DNA from: Nemertoderma westbladi
Lineage: Eukaryota > Xenacoelomorpha > Nemertodermatida > Nemertodermatidae
Direction: 5' to 3'
DNA: 30,976 nt
NCBI GenBank assembly: GCA_032718475.1
Contig: JAUCBJ010000492.1
Span: forward strand, 1-30,976
The position numbers and the translations under genes are program-made. Below are positions 9,324 to 19,016 of this stretch, piece after piece; positions within the stretch are counted from its first letter, which is position 1, and each line of letters opens with the position of its first letter. The notes below the pieces were generated by a model, which saw only the letters and a list, made by a program, of their open reading frames with translations, did no database searches and was not told where the DNA came from.

Positions 9324-10219
9324 AGTTTTAGTTATTCATTGATCTCGAGTGTCGACATACGCTGACAGTCCAGTCCAATAGGTTCCGGCCCGCAGTGTGG
9401 GGCGGGTACAGTAGACCTCGACCATAATGTATTTTGCAGTTGGTTTGAAGGTGGGTATACAGGTATAGCACAGTAGCAGCAGCAGCGCTGTACAGCTGTA
9501 CAGCTATCAGGTCTAATATATCAGGTCATGCAGAGGCAGAGCAGTACAAAGTTGATTATGGAGGAGCCTATACAAATAATATGATGATACTAATGATATG
9601 TCCACGTTTTGCTGAAGCATTATTAGCAGTTGTCATACCTTAACGCGCCGCTAGGTGGCATCTCATCTGGTTGACAGGTCCGGATGGGTTACGGGGACAA
9701 TAAACAAAACTTTATTTAATATGCCCCCAATTTGCGTCGGTTGATCACCTTTTTCACTTGCGGTCAATGTGCACCACTATGTGATGTAAGAACCCTAAGT
9801 CATAATCTAATGAAATTGAGCAGAATTTCTTAGATAATTATATATATGGTTCAGGTTATACACTATGATATGACAATTATATTTACTGTATATGATTATC
9901 CCTAACCAAAAACAAAACCCAAATTTACTCAATATGCTTGGAATAACAACTCCAACCGCTGTACCATATACTTCTAAATTACAAAAGTCATATTTCATTA
10001 TTGAGACATATTTATCTATCATTAGATATTGCATTCTAATTAAAGTTGAGCATATAGTACTGTATACATACAGTATGCCTATACAGTAAGCTGACAACAG
10101 CTCAAAGAATGAATGAAAGCCACCAGTAAGTAAATAGAAAAGCAAACAAAAAAAAATAGCAATTCAAAATACACAGAAGAGTAGGGTAGGCCCTACACTG
10201 AAATAATTAAAATTATAGC
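9324..10219. other. Upstream region of the TRIM gene; no other gene seen
   Basis: The first 220 bp upstream of the TRIM start contain a GC-rich patch (GGGGCGGG near 9400) and several TACAGT/CTGTAC words (9407-9515) that may belong to the promoter. At 9648-9661 the string CCGCTAGGTGGCAT resembles the animal CTCF core motif. From about 9800 the DNA is AT-rich. The overlapping short frames at 9807-10145 and 9892-10089 have no recognisable content. Confidence 0.45.
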
Positions 10220-11078
10220 ATGGGAAGTAGACGAAAGGCCTACGACGTCAGCAGAGGTTATAGTGGGGAGTAGACGATAGGCCTACGACATAAGCAGAGG
10301 TTACAGTGGGGAGTAGACGATAGGCCTACGACGTCAGCAGAGGTTACAGTGGGGAGTAGACGATAGGCCTACGACATAAGCAGAGGTTACAGTGGGGAGT
10401 AGACGATAGGCCTACGACATAAGCAGAGGTTACAGTGGGGAGTAGACGATAGGCCTACGACGTCAGCAGAGTTTACAGTGGGGAGTAGACGATAGGCCTA
10501 CGACATAAGCAGAGGTTACAGTGGGGAGTAGACGATAGGCCTACGACGTCAGCAGAGGTTACAGTGGGGAGTAGACGATAGGCCTACGACATAAGCAGAG
10601 GTTACAGTGGGGAGTCGACGATAGGCCTACAACGTCAGCAGAGGTTACAGTGGGGAGTAGACGATAGGCCTACGACGTCAGCAGAGGTTACAGTGGGGAG
10701 TAGACGATAGGCCTACGACGTCAGCAGAGGTTACAGTAGGGAGTAGACGATAGGCCTACGACATAAGCAGAGGTTACAGTGGGGAGTAGACGATAGGCCT
10801 ACGACATAAGCAGAGGTTACAGTGGGGAGTAGACGATAGGCCTACGACATAAGCAGAGGTTACAGTGGGGAGTAGACGATAGGCCTACGACATAAGCAGA
10901 GGTTACAGTGGGGAGTAGACGATAGGCCTACGACGTCAGCAGAGTTTACAGTGGGGAGTAGACGATAGGCCTACGACGTCAGCAGAGGTTACAGTAGGGA
11001 GTAGACGATAGGCCTACGACATAAGCAGAGGTTACAGTGGGGAGTAGACGATAGGCCTACGACGTCAGCAGAGGTTAC
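10220..11078. repeat. 43-bp minisatellite, about 20 copies
   Basis: Head-to-tail units containing GGGAGTAGACGATAGGCCTA and then GAC(GTC/ATA)AGCAGAGGTTACAGT, with a period of 43 bp. Copies are very homogeneous. The main variation is a two-state switch, GACGTCAG versus GACATAAG. Reading left to right with G for the first and A for the second I get G A G A A G A G A G G G A A A A G G A G. Rare extra variants are GAGTTTACA (copies 6 and 17), GAGTCGACG and CAGTAGGGAG. No stable frame crosses the array because 43 is not a multiple of three. Confidence 0.95.
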
Positions 11079-11199
11079 GCCAGTGGTAAGTTATTCTAAC
11101 CAAAAACATTAAACGAGAGTCAAGAGCGTCCCGGTCGGTTTCCAGTTTCCATATTCTTCGCTATAACGGCGGTCGATTGCCTGCTGTCGGTAATCAGCA

Positions 11200-11600
11200 T
11201 TGACAGCGTACACTGTACCCAGCAAACGTCGCCCACGAGAATGCTTCGCCCGGAGCAATCTTCGTCCTCAAAATGAGTAACTATCGCCCGGCGGAAACCT
11301 TCACCCGCGCAGGCAAACTTCGCCCGCGAGCAACCTTCGCCCACTAAACAATATTGTTTTAGTTAAAAAAAACCGTTTCTGTAACCTGCTGCTTTCCCTC
11401 AATTGATAACAATATCGTTTATTATTGTTTTGGATAAAAAACCCATTTCCGTAACCTGCTCCTATCCTCAATTGGTAACTAAAACGGTTACTATCACAAA
11501 TCTTATTGGGCGAAGGTTGCTCGCGGGCGAAGATTGCCTTGCGGGCGAAGGTTTACCCCGGGCGAAGGTTGCACCCAACCGGGGTACACCTTTTCGGAAA
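11200..11600. mobile_element. Fold-back element with inverted arrays of a ~17-bp GC-rich unit
   Basis: The left arm (about 11226-11345) holds several copies of GCAACCTTCGCCCGCGAG-like units in reverse orientation. The right arm (11508-11580) holds GGGCGAAGGTTGCTCGC units in forward orientation, and about 75 bp pair well between the arms. The outer edges also mirror each other (CACTGTACCC on the left, GGGGTACACC on the right). The loop (11346-11507) contains two copies of the dispersed TTTTGGTT...GTAACCTG repeat described below. Small frames read through the arms (11120-11344, 11403-11642) are by-products. Confidence 0.7.
11346..11480 (+). repeat. Two copies of the dispersed GTAACCTGYTCC repeat
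   Basis: Tandem copies near 11355-11410 and 11420-11480. Each runs from a TTTTAGTTA or TTTTGGATA segment through an A-run to GTAACCTGCTSCT and TCCTCAATTG. They match the 100-bp array at 18121-18563 and single copies near 19509, 19586 and 24244, so this is a family spread through the window. Confidence 0.75.
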
Positions 11601-12284
11601 TGTAATAAATTACTTTACTTTATCATGCAAAGTGCCTTTTAGGAGATTGATAAAGTATAAACATACAGTATTCACATGGGACAAACTACACGTACAGTAT
11701 GGCTACCAATGCAATTATTATACAGTAATGATTAAAATTATCGAATAGGGACTACAGTACAGTACAGTAGTAGATATAATATTTATTTAAGTAATGGAAG
11801 TCCCAGAGGGCTGGCTATCTTAGTTAGACAAGGAAAATATTAGCACAAGAGGCCATTTAAGCTATTTACAGTATACGAATTTTATTATAAATGACTTTTT
11901 CCAAGTAATAATACTTACAAATGTCTTATTCGCGATAGTATTATTAGTCCTTGTGATATTTATTTGAAAAATCCCCTTTTCTCACAAATTTCTATTTTCT
12001 AATTTTTTTTACAAATTTTCCAGAAAATCAGTTAAAAAGGTAAAAATTACGTGCTTAAGTCCTTAAGATACTGTAGATGTCAATAAACGATCTGTAATTA
12101 AAGCAGTAAACCCTAACCCTAAGTCATGAGGCTCTAATCTAATCAATTTTGTGGAATTTCGCCAATTTCGGACGGGCCCATAGTGAATAGTAATGTCCGA
12201 AATGACAAAGGCCCATGAGAACCGTGAAAAAATGGCGCCTCTACAGAAGTGTGATATTATCACCTGCATCACAAAATCGCAATC
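11601..12284. other. AT-rich spacer, no gene seen
   Basis: Contains runs of CTACAGTACAGTAC (about 11752-11770) and a short CCCTAACCCTAAG string (12110-12122). That string is followed by TCATGAGGCTCTAATCTAAT, resembling 9789-9815. No credible coding frame is present. Confidence 0.5.
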
Positions 12285-12500
12285 TGGGTTGTACCTACTG
12301 CTGTACTGCCTACCTTACAGCCTTATGTACTGATGTACCTACTGCTGTACTGCCTATGCCTACCTTACTGAACTACCAGCCTGCCATTGCCAGCTGATCT
12401 GTACTGCAGTACTGCTCGACCTGCAGTCTGCCAGCCCTACCGCAGTACCTTACCTCAGTACGGTAGGCCTACCTGCCTTCTGCCTACCGTATTATTATTA
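12285..12500 (+). promoter_or_regulatory. Putative 5' region of the PARL gene with a 44-bp direct repeat
   Basis: The 230 bp before the PARL start are built from short words such as TACTG, GTAC and GCCTACC. The string GTACCTACTGCTGTACTGCC occurs at 12291 and again at 12335. A TATTATTATTATTTTTG tract lies just before the start codon. No TATA box at a fitting distance is certain. Its role as promoter is inferred from position. Confidence 0.35.
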
Positions 12501-12520
12501 TTTTTGAACTCTGTGATGAA

Positions 12521-13756
12521 ATGGCTTCTCTGGCTTTATCGAAGTTTACTTTGCAACTATTACCTCTTTGGGGTCGACGCGCTCCTCCGGCGATAGAACT
12601 ACATAACGCCCGTTCGACTACCGGTACCGCCTGCACAGCCGTTGTCCTCCGAAACAATTCCACAGAGTTGCGACCCTATAGACACCTAGATAATCTACGT
12701 GCGCAGCCTCGGAATAACTGGCTATCCCACTGCAGTATAGTATCGTACGACTGTCTAGACGCGAGAACAATACGAACGTTTAAAACGAAAGTCCCGGTTG
12801 TTTCCAGCACGCCTAAACCACAGGGCGAGGGGGTTGATTTAGAGCCGGTTGATTCTGATTTATTTTTCTCTTTCGCCATAAACTGGAGACGCCTTGGCAA
12901 ACCTTTATTATTCCTATTCTGCTATATTGGACTTGTCTTTATCGTTTGCATTATCTGGCATTACGAGTCTCTAAAGACCAGCCCGACTTCCCATACGAAC
13001 CCAGATCGTTACGGCCTGCCTCCCGTCTCTCATTTGTGGCCGTTTCGTTACCATAGCTCTCAGCAACCACATCCACCTGCGAACGAAACCCACGTCGGCC
13101 ACTCTGTGGCCGCCGCCTGGAACAAACTCACCCCGGGACAGCAGACAATGGCCGCCATAATGGGGCTAAATGCCGGAGTATTCGCCCTGTGGCAGCTACC
13201 AGACGCCGGGATTAAAACTCTTCTACTGAAATACTTCACAACATCACCGGCAGCCAAGGCCCTGACTCCAGGCCTCGTGCTATCAACCTTCAGCCACTGC
13301 TATGCGATACATTTCGCGTGTAACATGTACGTTCTCTGGTCCTTCGTGCGACCGGTAGAGAGTGCATTGGGTCGGGAACAGATGGTCGCCTTGTATCTCA
13401 GCAGTGGCGCTTTCGCTTCCTTCTGTAGTCTCGTAAATAAAACTAGACTTCGAGCCCCTAATATAAGTCTGGGAGCGAGCGGTTGCATCGTGGGTATGCT
13501 AGGCTCGTACTGCACCCTATACCCAGAGGGTAAACTTCAGATAATATTTCTGCCCATATCTTTCTCTGCTCAACACGGACTGATGGGGCTGCTAGCTCTG
13601 GAGACGACAGGACTGCTGTTTCGATGGGGCTATTTTGACCACGCCGCCCACTTGGGGGGGTTGCTATTCGGGTTCGCCTATATCACTCTATTGCGGCACT
13701 ACACCTGGGAGAAACGAGGCCCCGTAATGAAATGTTGGCATCGCTTATCCAACTGA
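12521..13756 (+). CDS. PARL: PARL-like mitochondrial rhomboid intramembrane protease
   Basis: Single-exon frame of 411 residues starting at the first ATG. The N-terminal 110 or so residues are basic, with few acidic residues, fitting a mitochondrial presequence. A hydrophobic helix at about 128-148 fits the extra N-terminal membrane segment of PARL-type rhomboids. The rhomboid core follows. The nucleophile motif G-A-S-G has S320. The partner histidine is H377 in DHAAHLGG; the 57-residue gap is close to that of human PARL. Also present are a His/Asn-containing helix (about 263-276, HFACNMYVLW) and the PEGKL...IFLP loop typical of PARL. The family cleaves membrane-anchored substrates such as PINK1 and PGAM5 in the inner mitochondrial membrane. 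The length is slightly above the usual 350-380. Lack of introns is notable, since vertebrate PARL has many; no poly-A scar follows the stop. Confidence 0.96.
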   Translation: MASLALSKFTLQLLPLWGRRAPPAIELHNARSTTGTACTAVVLRNNSTELRPYRHLDNLRAQPRNNWLSHCSIVSYDCLDARTIRTFKTKVPVVSSTPKPQGEGVDLEPVDSDLFFSFAINWRRLGKPLLFLFCYIGLVFIVCIIWHYESLKTSPTSHTNPDRYGLPPVSHLWPFRYHSSQQPHPPANETHVGHSVAAAWNKLTPGQQTMAAIMGLNAGVFALWQLPDAGIKTLLLKYFTTSPAAKALTPGLVLSTFSHCYAIHFACNMYVLWSFVRPVESALGREQMVALYLSSGAFASFCSLVNKTRLRAPNISLGASGCIVGMLGSYCTLYPEGKLQIIFLPISFSAQHGLMGLLALETTGLLFRWGYFDHAAHLGGLLFGFAYITLLRHYTWEKRGPVMKCWHRLSN

Positions 13757-14409
13757 GTTAATTAATTATATTTGTAACGAAATTAATAATAATATATAAC
13801 TAATTTCCCTTTTTTGTTTCTAACTTTCGCATCCTTTCTATTCTTTGATTACCCCCCCCCCCCCCCCCCCCATCCTCCATAACTAATGTAATTGATAATG
13901 TGGGGCGAGTAACGAAAGTAAGCGAGCTCAGCATACGTATTACACTCTCTCAATATTGTCGTCCTGTAGGCCCGTGTTTTTAAACGTTAATAACTCGGCT
14001 AATCCTCGATGAAGTCTAAACAAACTTGGCACACTTGTTGTTTGGCAAAAGTTTAGAAATTTTCCAAATAGATACGATAAATACATTATTTTCTGGTCTA
14101 TTTGCTGCCGAATTATATATTATTTAATGCAATGTATAAAAATCCTTGTGTTGTCTTATTGCAAATATAATGTTGAATGAATGTTTATAATTATTCAACA
14201 CGAAGTCAAAAGACAAACAAAAATTAAATCCTTGAACTCCTTTATTCTATATTTCCTACATTCCGTTATGTTGCGTTCCTGCGTTGAATCTGTGTTAAGT
14301 AAAAATGTTGCCTTAGATGATGGCGATGTGGCCTTATGAATCATGGGGAAGCAAAGCAAACAGTGGGCCGTAGCCAGGGGCGACCAGAAGGCTCGTATTT
14401 CGATGGCTG
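13757..14409. other. 3' flank of PARL with a 20-C homopolymer; no gene seen
   Basis: An AT-rich 3' flank, then a run of 20 C (13852-13871). A GGGCGAGTAACGAAAGTAAGCGAGC string follows at about 13903-13927, of the GCGAGCGAAGCGAG type seen elsewhere in the window. No canonical AATAAA follows PARL closely. The rest is unremarkable. Confidence 0.5.
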
Positions 14410-15963
14410 CTACCCGAGGGTAGGGGTGGGCGCTACTCCTATCTGCTACCCGAGGGTAGGGGTGGGCGCTACTCCTATCTGCTACCCGAAGGTAGGGGTG
14501 GGCGCTAATCCTATCTGCTACCCGAAGGTAGGGGTGGGCGCTACTCCTATCTGCTACCCGAGGGTAGGGGTGGGCGCTACTCCTATCTGCTACCCGAAGG
14601 TAGGGGTGGGCGCTACTCCTATCTACTACCCGAAGGTAGGGGTGGGCGCTACTCCTATCTGCTACCAGAAGGTAGGGGTGGGCGCTACTCCTATCTGCTA
14701 CACGAAGGTAGGGGTGGGCGCTACTCCTATCTGCTACCAGAAGGTAGGGGTGGGCGCTACTCCTATCTGCTACCAGAAGGTAGGGGTGGGCGCTACTCCT
14801 ATCTGCTACCCGAAGGTAGGGGTGGGCGCTACTCCTATCTGCTACCAGAAGGTAGGGGTGGGCGCTACTCCTATCTGCTACCAGAAGGTAGGGGTGGGCG
14901 CTACTCCTATCTGCTACCAGAAGGTAGCGGTGGGCGCTACTCCTATCTACTACCCGAAGGTAGGGGTGGGCGCTACTCCTATCTACTACCCGAAGGTAGG
15001 GGTGGGCGCTACTCCTATCTGCTACACGAAGGTAGGGGTGGGCGCTACTCCTATCTGCTACCCGAAGGTAGGGGTGGGCGCTACTCCTATCTACTACCCG
15101 AAGGTAGGGGTGGGCGCTACTCCTATCTGCTACCAGAAGGTAGGGGTGGGCGCTACTCCTATCTGCTACCAGAAGGTAGGGGTGGGCGCTACTCCTATCT
15201 GCTACCAGAAGGTAGCGGTGGGCGCTACTCCTATCTACTACCCGAAGGTAGGGGTGGGCGCTACTCCTATCTACTACCCGAAGGTAGGGGTGGGCGCTAC
15301 TCCTATCTGCTACCAGAAGGTAGGGGTGGGCGCTACTCCTATCTGCTACCCGAAGGTAGGGGTGGGCGCTACTCCTATCTGCTACACGAAGGTAGGGGTG
15401 GGCGCTACTCCTATCTGCTACCCGAAGGTAGGGGTGGGCGCTACTCCTATCTACTACCCGAAGGTAGGGGTGGGCGCTACTCCTATCTGCTACCAGAAGG
15501 TAGGGGTGGGCGCTACTCCTATCTGCTACCAGAAGGTAGGGGTGGGCGCTACTCCTATCTGCTACCAGAAGGTAGCGGTGGGCGCTACTCCTATCTACTA
15601 CCCGAAGGTAGGGGTGGGCGCTACTCCTATCTACTACCCGAAGGTAGGGGTGGGCGCTACTCCTATCTGCTACCAGAAGGTAGGGGTGGGCGCTACTCCT
15701 ATCTGCTACCCGAAGGTAGGGGTGGGCGCTACTCCTATCTGCTACCCGAAGGTAGCGGTGGGCGCTACTCCTATCTACTACCCGAAGGTAGGGGTGGGCG
15801 CTACTCCTATCTGCTACCAGAAGGTAGGGGTGGGCGCTACTCCTATCTGCTACCAGAAGGTAGGGGTGGGCGCTACTCCTATCTGCTACCAGAAGGTAGC
15901 GGTGGGCGCTACTCCTATCTGCTACCCGAAGGTAGGGGTGGGCGCTACTCCTATCTGCTACCC
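14410..15963. repeat. 36-bp satellite, block 1, about 43 copies with higher-order structure
   Basis: Head-to-tail 36-bp units: CTACCCGAAGGTAG followed by GGGTGGGCGCTACTCCTATCTG. Each unit holds a small stem (CTACC / GGTAG) around a 4-nt loop, CGAA or AGAA. Variants (CTACCA, CTACAC, GGTAGC, CTACTACCC) are not random: positions 15001-15360 and 15361-15720 are identical over 360 bp (10 units), and the AGCGG variant recurs 288 and 360 bp apart. Because 36 is a multiple of three and the unit lacks stops, frames of 582 and 598 codons run through on opposite strands as 12-residue repeats. I do not regard these as genes. Confidence 0.95.
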
Positions 15964-15966
15964 GGA

Positions 15967-17004
15967 AGCAGGACAATTCGGTCCCGGACAATTCGGTCCG
16001 GACAATTCGGTCCCGGACAATTCGGTCCCATTAATTTTGTGTTTTGGGACCGAATTGTCCGGGACCGAATTGTCCGGATACTGACTAGGACAATTCGGTC
16101 CCAAAACATGCATATTAATGGGACCGAATTGTCCGGGACCGAATTGTCCGGGACCGAATTGTCCAGGACCGAATTGTCCGGGACCAAATTTAATTGGTAC
16201 TATATAATGGTAAATGTTCTAGAACCTTAATATATATTATTATATGGTAGCTAGTGTTTTTTTTATTAGCTAGTATTCTTTTAAAAATAAAAAAAATTTA
16301 CTTTTTTTTATAACATTATTAGTTATGGTAGCTATTATGGTGTTTTTATGGAGCTTGTTAATTATTTACTAGCTAGTAATAGTATGTATTTAAAATGTTT
16401 AAAACTGATTTTTTTTATATATTGCGTAAGTATACTGTATGTGTTGTTGGTTGGTTAACAACCCTAAATTATTATCCTAGATAATAGCTGGATCTCATTC
16501 AGGTACTGTTATAATATCATCAATATTGTTGGTAATTAATATAATCAGCAACAGTTTAGGCCTAATTCTGAAATATCAATGTTTACACAAGTGTTTTAAT
16601 AATTTCAAAGAAATGCTAGCTAGTAGCAAAAAACACTAGCTACACCTTAATAAATAATATATAACAATGTTCTCGAACACTACCAATAACAAAAATAAAA
16701 AAAATACAGTATTTTTAAAATTTCAAAAAATTCTAGCAATTAAATAATACTAGCTACCATAACAAATATCTCTACTAATGTTCTAGAACATTCACCAATA
16801 TCAAAAAAGCACTAAAAAGTTGCTATCAGGAACCGGACAATTCGGTCCCGGACAATTCGGTCCCGGACAATTCGGTCCCGAACAATTCGGTCCTAGGACA
16901 ATTCGGTCCTAGGACAATTCGGTCCCGGACAATTCGGTCCCATTTATTTAGTGTTTTGGACCGAATTGTCCGGCACCGAATTGTCCGGGACCGAATTGTT
17001 GTCC
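15967..17004. mobile_element. 1-kb fold-back element inserted in the 36-bp satellite
   Basis: It separates the two blocks of the same satellite, so it is an insertion. Its ends consist of tandem 15-bp near-palindromes, GGACAATTCGGTCCC or the complement. On the left (15969-16190) the order is four forward, a spacer, two reverse, one forward, four to five reverse. On the right (16832-17000) it is seven forward, a similar spacer, three reverse. The two spacers share TTTAGTGTTTTGG or TTTTGTGTTTTGG. The AT-rich interior is itself inverted: TGGTAAATGTTCTAGAAC near 16207 mirrors GTTCTAGAACATT near 16780, and both sides carry GGTAGCTAGT words. No transposase is present. The target duplication cannot be read because the target is itself repetitive. 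Confidence 0.8.
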
Positions 17005-17014
17005 TACATCCCTG

Positions 17015-17675
17015 CTACCCGAAGGTAGGGGTGGACGCTACTCCTATCTGCTACCCGAAGGTAGGGGTGGGCGCTACTCCTACCTGCTACCTGAAGGTAG
17101 CGGTGGGCGCTACTCCTATCTGCTACCAGAAGGTAGGGGTGGGCGCTACTCCTATCTGCTACCCGAAGGTAGGGGTGGGCGCTACTCCTATCTGCTACCA
17201 GAAGGTAGGGGTGGGCGCTACTCCTATCTGCTACCAGAAGGTAGGGGTGGGCGCTACTCCTATCTGCTACCCGAAGGTATGGGTGGGCGCTACTCCTATC
17301 TGCTACCAGAAGGTAGGGGTGGGCGCTACCCCTATCTGCTACCCGAAGGTATGGGTGGGCGCTACTCCTATCTGCTACCAGAAGGTAGGGGTGGGCGCTA
17401 CTCCTATCTACTACCCGAAGGTAGGGGTGGGCGCTACTCCTATCTACTACCCGAGGGTAGGGGTGGGCGCTACTCCTATCTGCTACCCGAAGGTATGGGT
17501 GGGCGCTACTCCTATCTGCTACCAGAAGGTAGGGGTGGGCGCTACTCCTATCTACTACCCGAAGGTAGGGGTGGGCGCTACTCCTATCTGCTACCCGAAG
17601 GTAGGGGTGGGCGCTACTCCTATCTACTACCCGAAGGTAGGGGTGGGAGCTACTCCTATCTGCTACCCGGAGGTA
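17015..17675. repeat. 36-bp satellite, block 2, about 18 copies
   Basis: The same unit as block 1, with its own variants (GGTATGGGTGGG, CTACCCCTATC). It ends at CTACCCGGAGG. Block 1 ends with the near-identical CTACCCGGAAG, just before the fold-back element. Long frames crossing it (16956-17687, 17004-17741, 17279-17872) are repeat by-products. Confidence 0.93.
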
Positions 17676-17683
17676 TTGCCCAT

Positions 17684-17812
17684 GTGAAGTTTCCTGTACT
17701 TTCCCTTTCCCGTGGAAAAAAACTACCTTCTCGGAGCGCATTCCTCATAGACAACCATTGGCAGAAATTAAAGATTCTGAGATACTTTCCCAAACAGTAC
17801 AGGAAACTTCAC
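17684..17812. mobile_element. Small 129-bp MITE-like hairpin
   Basis: Perfect 17-bp inverted ends: GTGAAGTTTCCTGTACT at 17684-17700 and its complement at 17796-17812. The interior is unique. It lies directly beside the end of satellite block 2. No target duplication was recognised. Confidence 0.55.
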
Positions 17813-17879
17813 AAGGGGGTCATTTTGTACGAGATCATTTTGGTAAGAAGTTATATATTATGTTTTCTCTGAGGAGGAG

Positions 17880-18085
17880 GAAGGCAGGTGGGTGGGAGGG
17901 ATGGATGGGGGATGGGAGGAAGGCAGGTGGGTTGGAGGGATGGATGGGGGATGGGAGGAAGGCAGGTGGTGGGTTGTAGGGATGGATGGGGGATGGGAGG
18001 AAGGCAGGTGGGTTGGAGGGATGGATGGGGGATGGGAGGAAGGCAGGTGGGTTGGAGGGATGGATGGGGGATGGGAGGAAGAAGG
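17880..18085 (+). repeat. 39-bp purine-rich minisatellite, about five copies
   Basis: Units AAGGCAGGTGGGTTGGAGGG + ATGGATGGGGGATGGGAGG recur at 17881, 17920, 17959, 18001 and 18040; the third unit has a 3-bp insertion. The plus strand is G-rich with many GG/GGG runs, so quadruplex or triplex formation is plausible. Frames on both strands here are accidental. Confidence 0.9.
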
Positions 18086-18120
18086 AAAGGAAAGAAAAGT
18101 AGGAAAGGATGGAAAGAAAA

Positions 18121-18563
18121 GGATTATTTTTTTGGTTAGGAAACACTGCCACTGTAACCTGTTCCTTTCCCATGATTGGTTTATTACCTGTATCGCCCAT
18201 GTAACCAGTTTTTGACTATCGTTTATTATTTTGGTTAGAAAACACCGCCACTTGTAACCTGTTCCTTTCCCATGATTGGTTTATTACCTGTATCGCCCAT
18301 GTAACCAGTTTTTGACTATCGTTTATTATTTTGGTTAGAAAACACCGCCACTTGTAACCTGTTCCTTTTCCATGATTTGTGAATTTTTTAAATCAACCAT
18401 GTAACCAAGTCTTATTGACAATCGTTTATTGTTTTGGTTAGAAAACACCGCCATTTAACCTGTTCCTTTCCCATGATTGGTGTATTTTTTAAATCGACCT
18501 TATATCCAATTTTATTGACTACCATTTCGTTGACACCACCACTTTAACCTGTTCCTTTCCCAT
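18121..18563 (+). repeat. ~100-bp tandem repeat, about five copies
   Basis: The core GTAACCTGTTCCTTTCCC recurs at 18154, 18254 and 18354, with weaker forms near 18455 and 18543. Each is preceded by TTATTNTTTTGGTTAGAAAACACCGCCA and usually followed by ATGATTGGTTTATTACCTG. The first three copies are nearly identical and the last two are diverged and shortened. The same core appears singly or in pairs near 11355, 11420, 19509, 19586 and 24244. Confidence 0.9.
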
Positions 18564-19016
18564 AGTTGAAGCCTACATTATTACTAAAATTCATTCACCT
18601 GGAATTAGTAATTAATTCACATTCGCCCATACCTTTACTGATAAGCTGTATGTAAGTAAGCTGATCAGCTGTATAAAATATTTAACACACTATGAAGAAT
18701 TTATAAGGGGTGGAGTTTAGGCAGTAGGGCCTAAGCAACAGTATGGGTCTACTAAGTACAATAATCTGGGCAACCTCATCAGTCACCATTGCTTTATACA
18801 CCCATTCAGACCATACACTACAGGGGTAACTAAAAACAACACAATTGACCGGATAGTTTCGGAGCCTTTCGTGTGACAAACAGACAGACAAACAAACAGA
18901 CACGATTTTCTTACAGTAAGTAAATCTGAAGATTTACAAAAATTTAAGTTTATGTTTACGTTTGCGAGGCGAGCGACGAAGTACCGTAAGCGAGAATATA
19001 AGACAGGTACTTTTAG

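Noticed and set aside
9807-10145. 112-codon minus-strand frame rich in Tyr/Ile/Cys
   Set aside because: Typical of AT-rich non-coding DNA. No domain is visible and a shadow frame lies on the other strand.
10220-11078. CRISPR array
   Set aside because: Regular 43-bp units have no unique spacers; the whole unit repeats. The context is eukaryotic. The 36-bp array fails for the same reason.
12110-12122. Telomeric sequence (CCCTAA repeats)
   Set aside because: Only two units in the middle of the contig, too little to call an interstitial telomere.
14195-16084. Very long opposite-strand reading frames (598 and 582 codons) over the 36-bp satellite
   Set aside because: They arise because the unit is a multiple of three without stops. 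They encode only a 12-residue repeat with no signal peptide, domain or conserved start context, and both strands are open equally.
16956-17872. Reading frames over satellite block 2
   Set aside because: Same cause as in block 1, and open in several frames at once.
17835-18215. Proline- or glycine-rich frames over the 39-bp array
   Set aside because: Low-complexity translation of a purine-rich repeat, not a gene.
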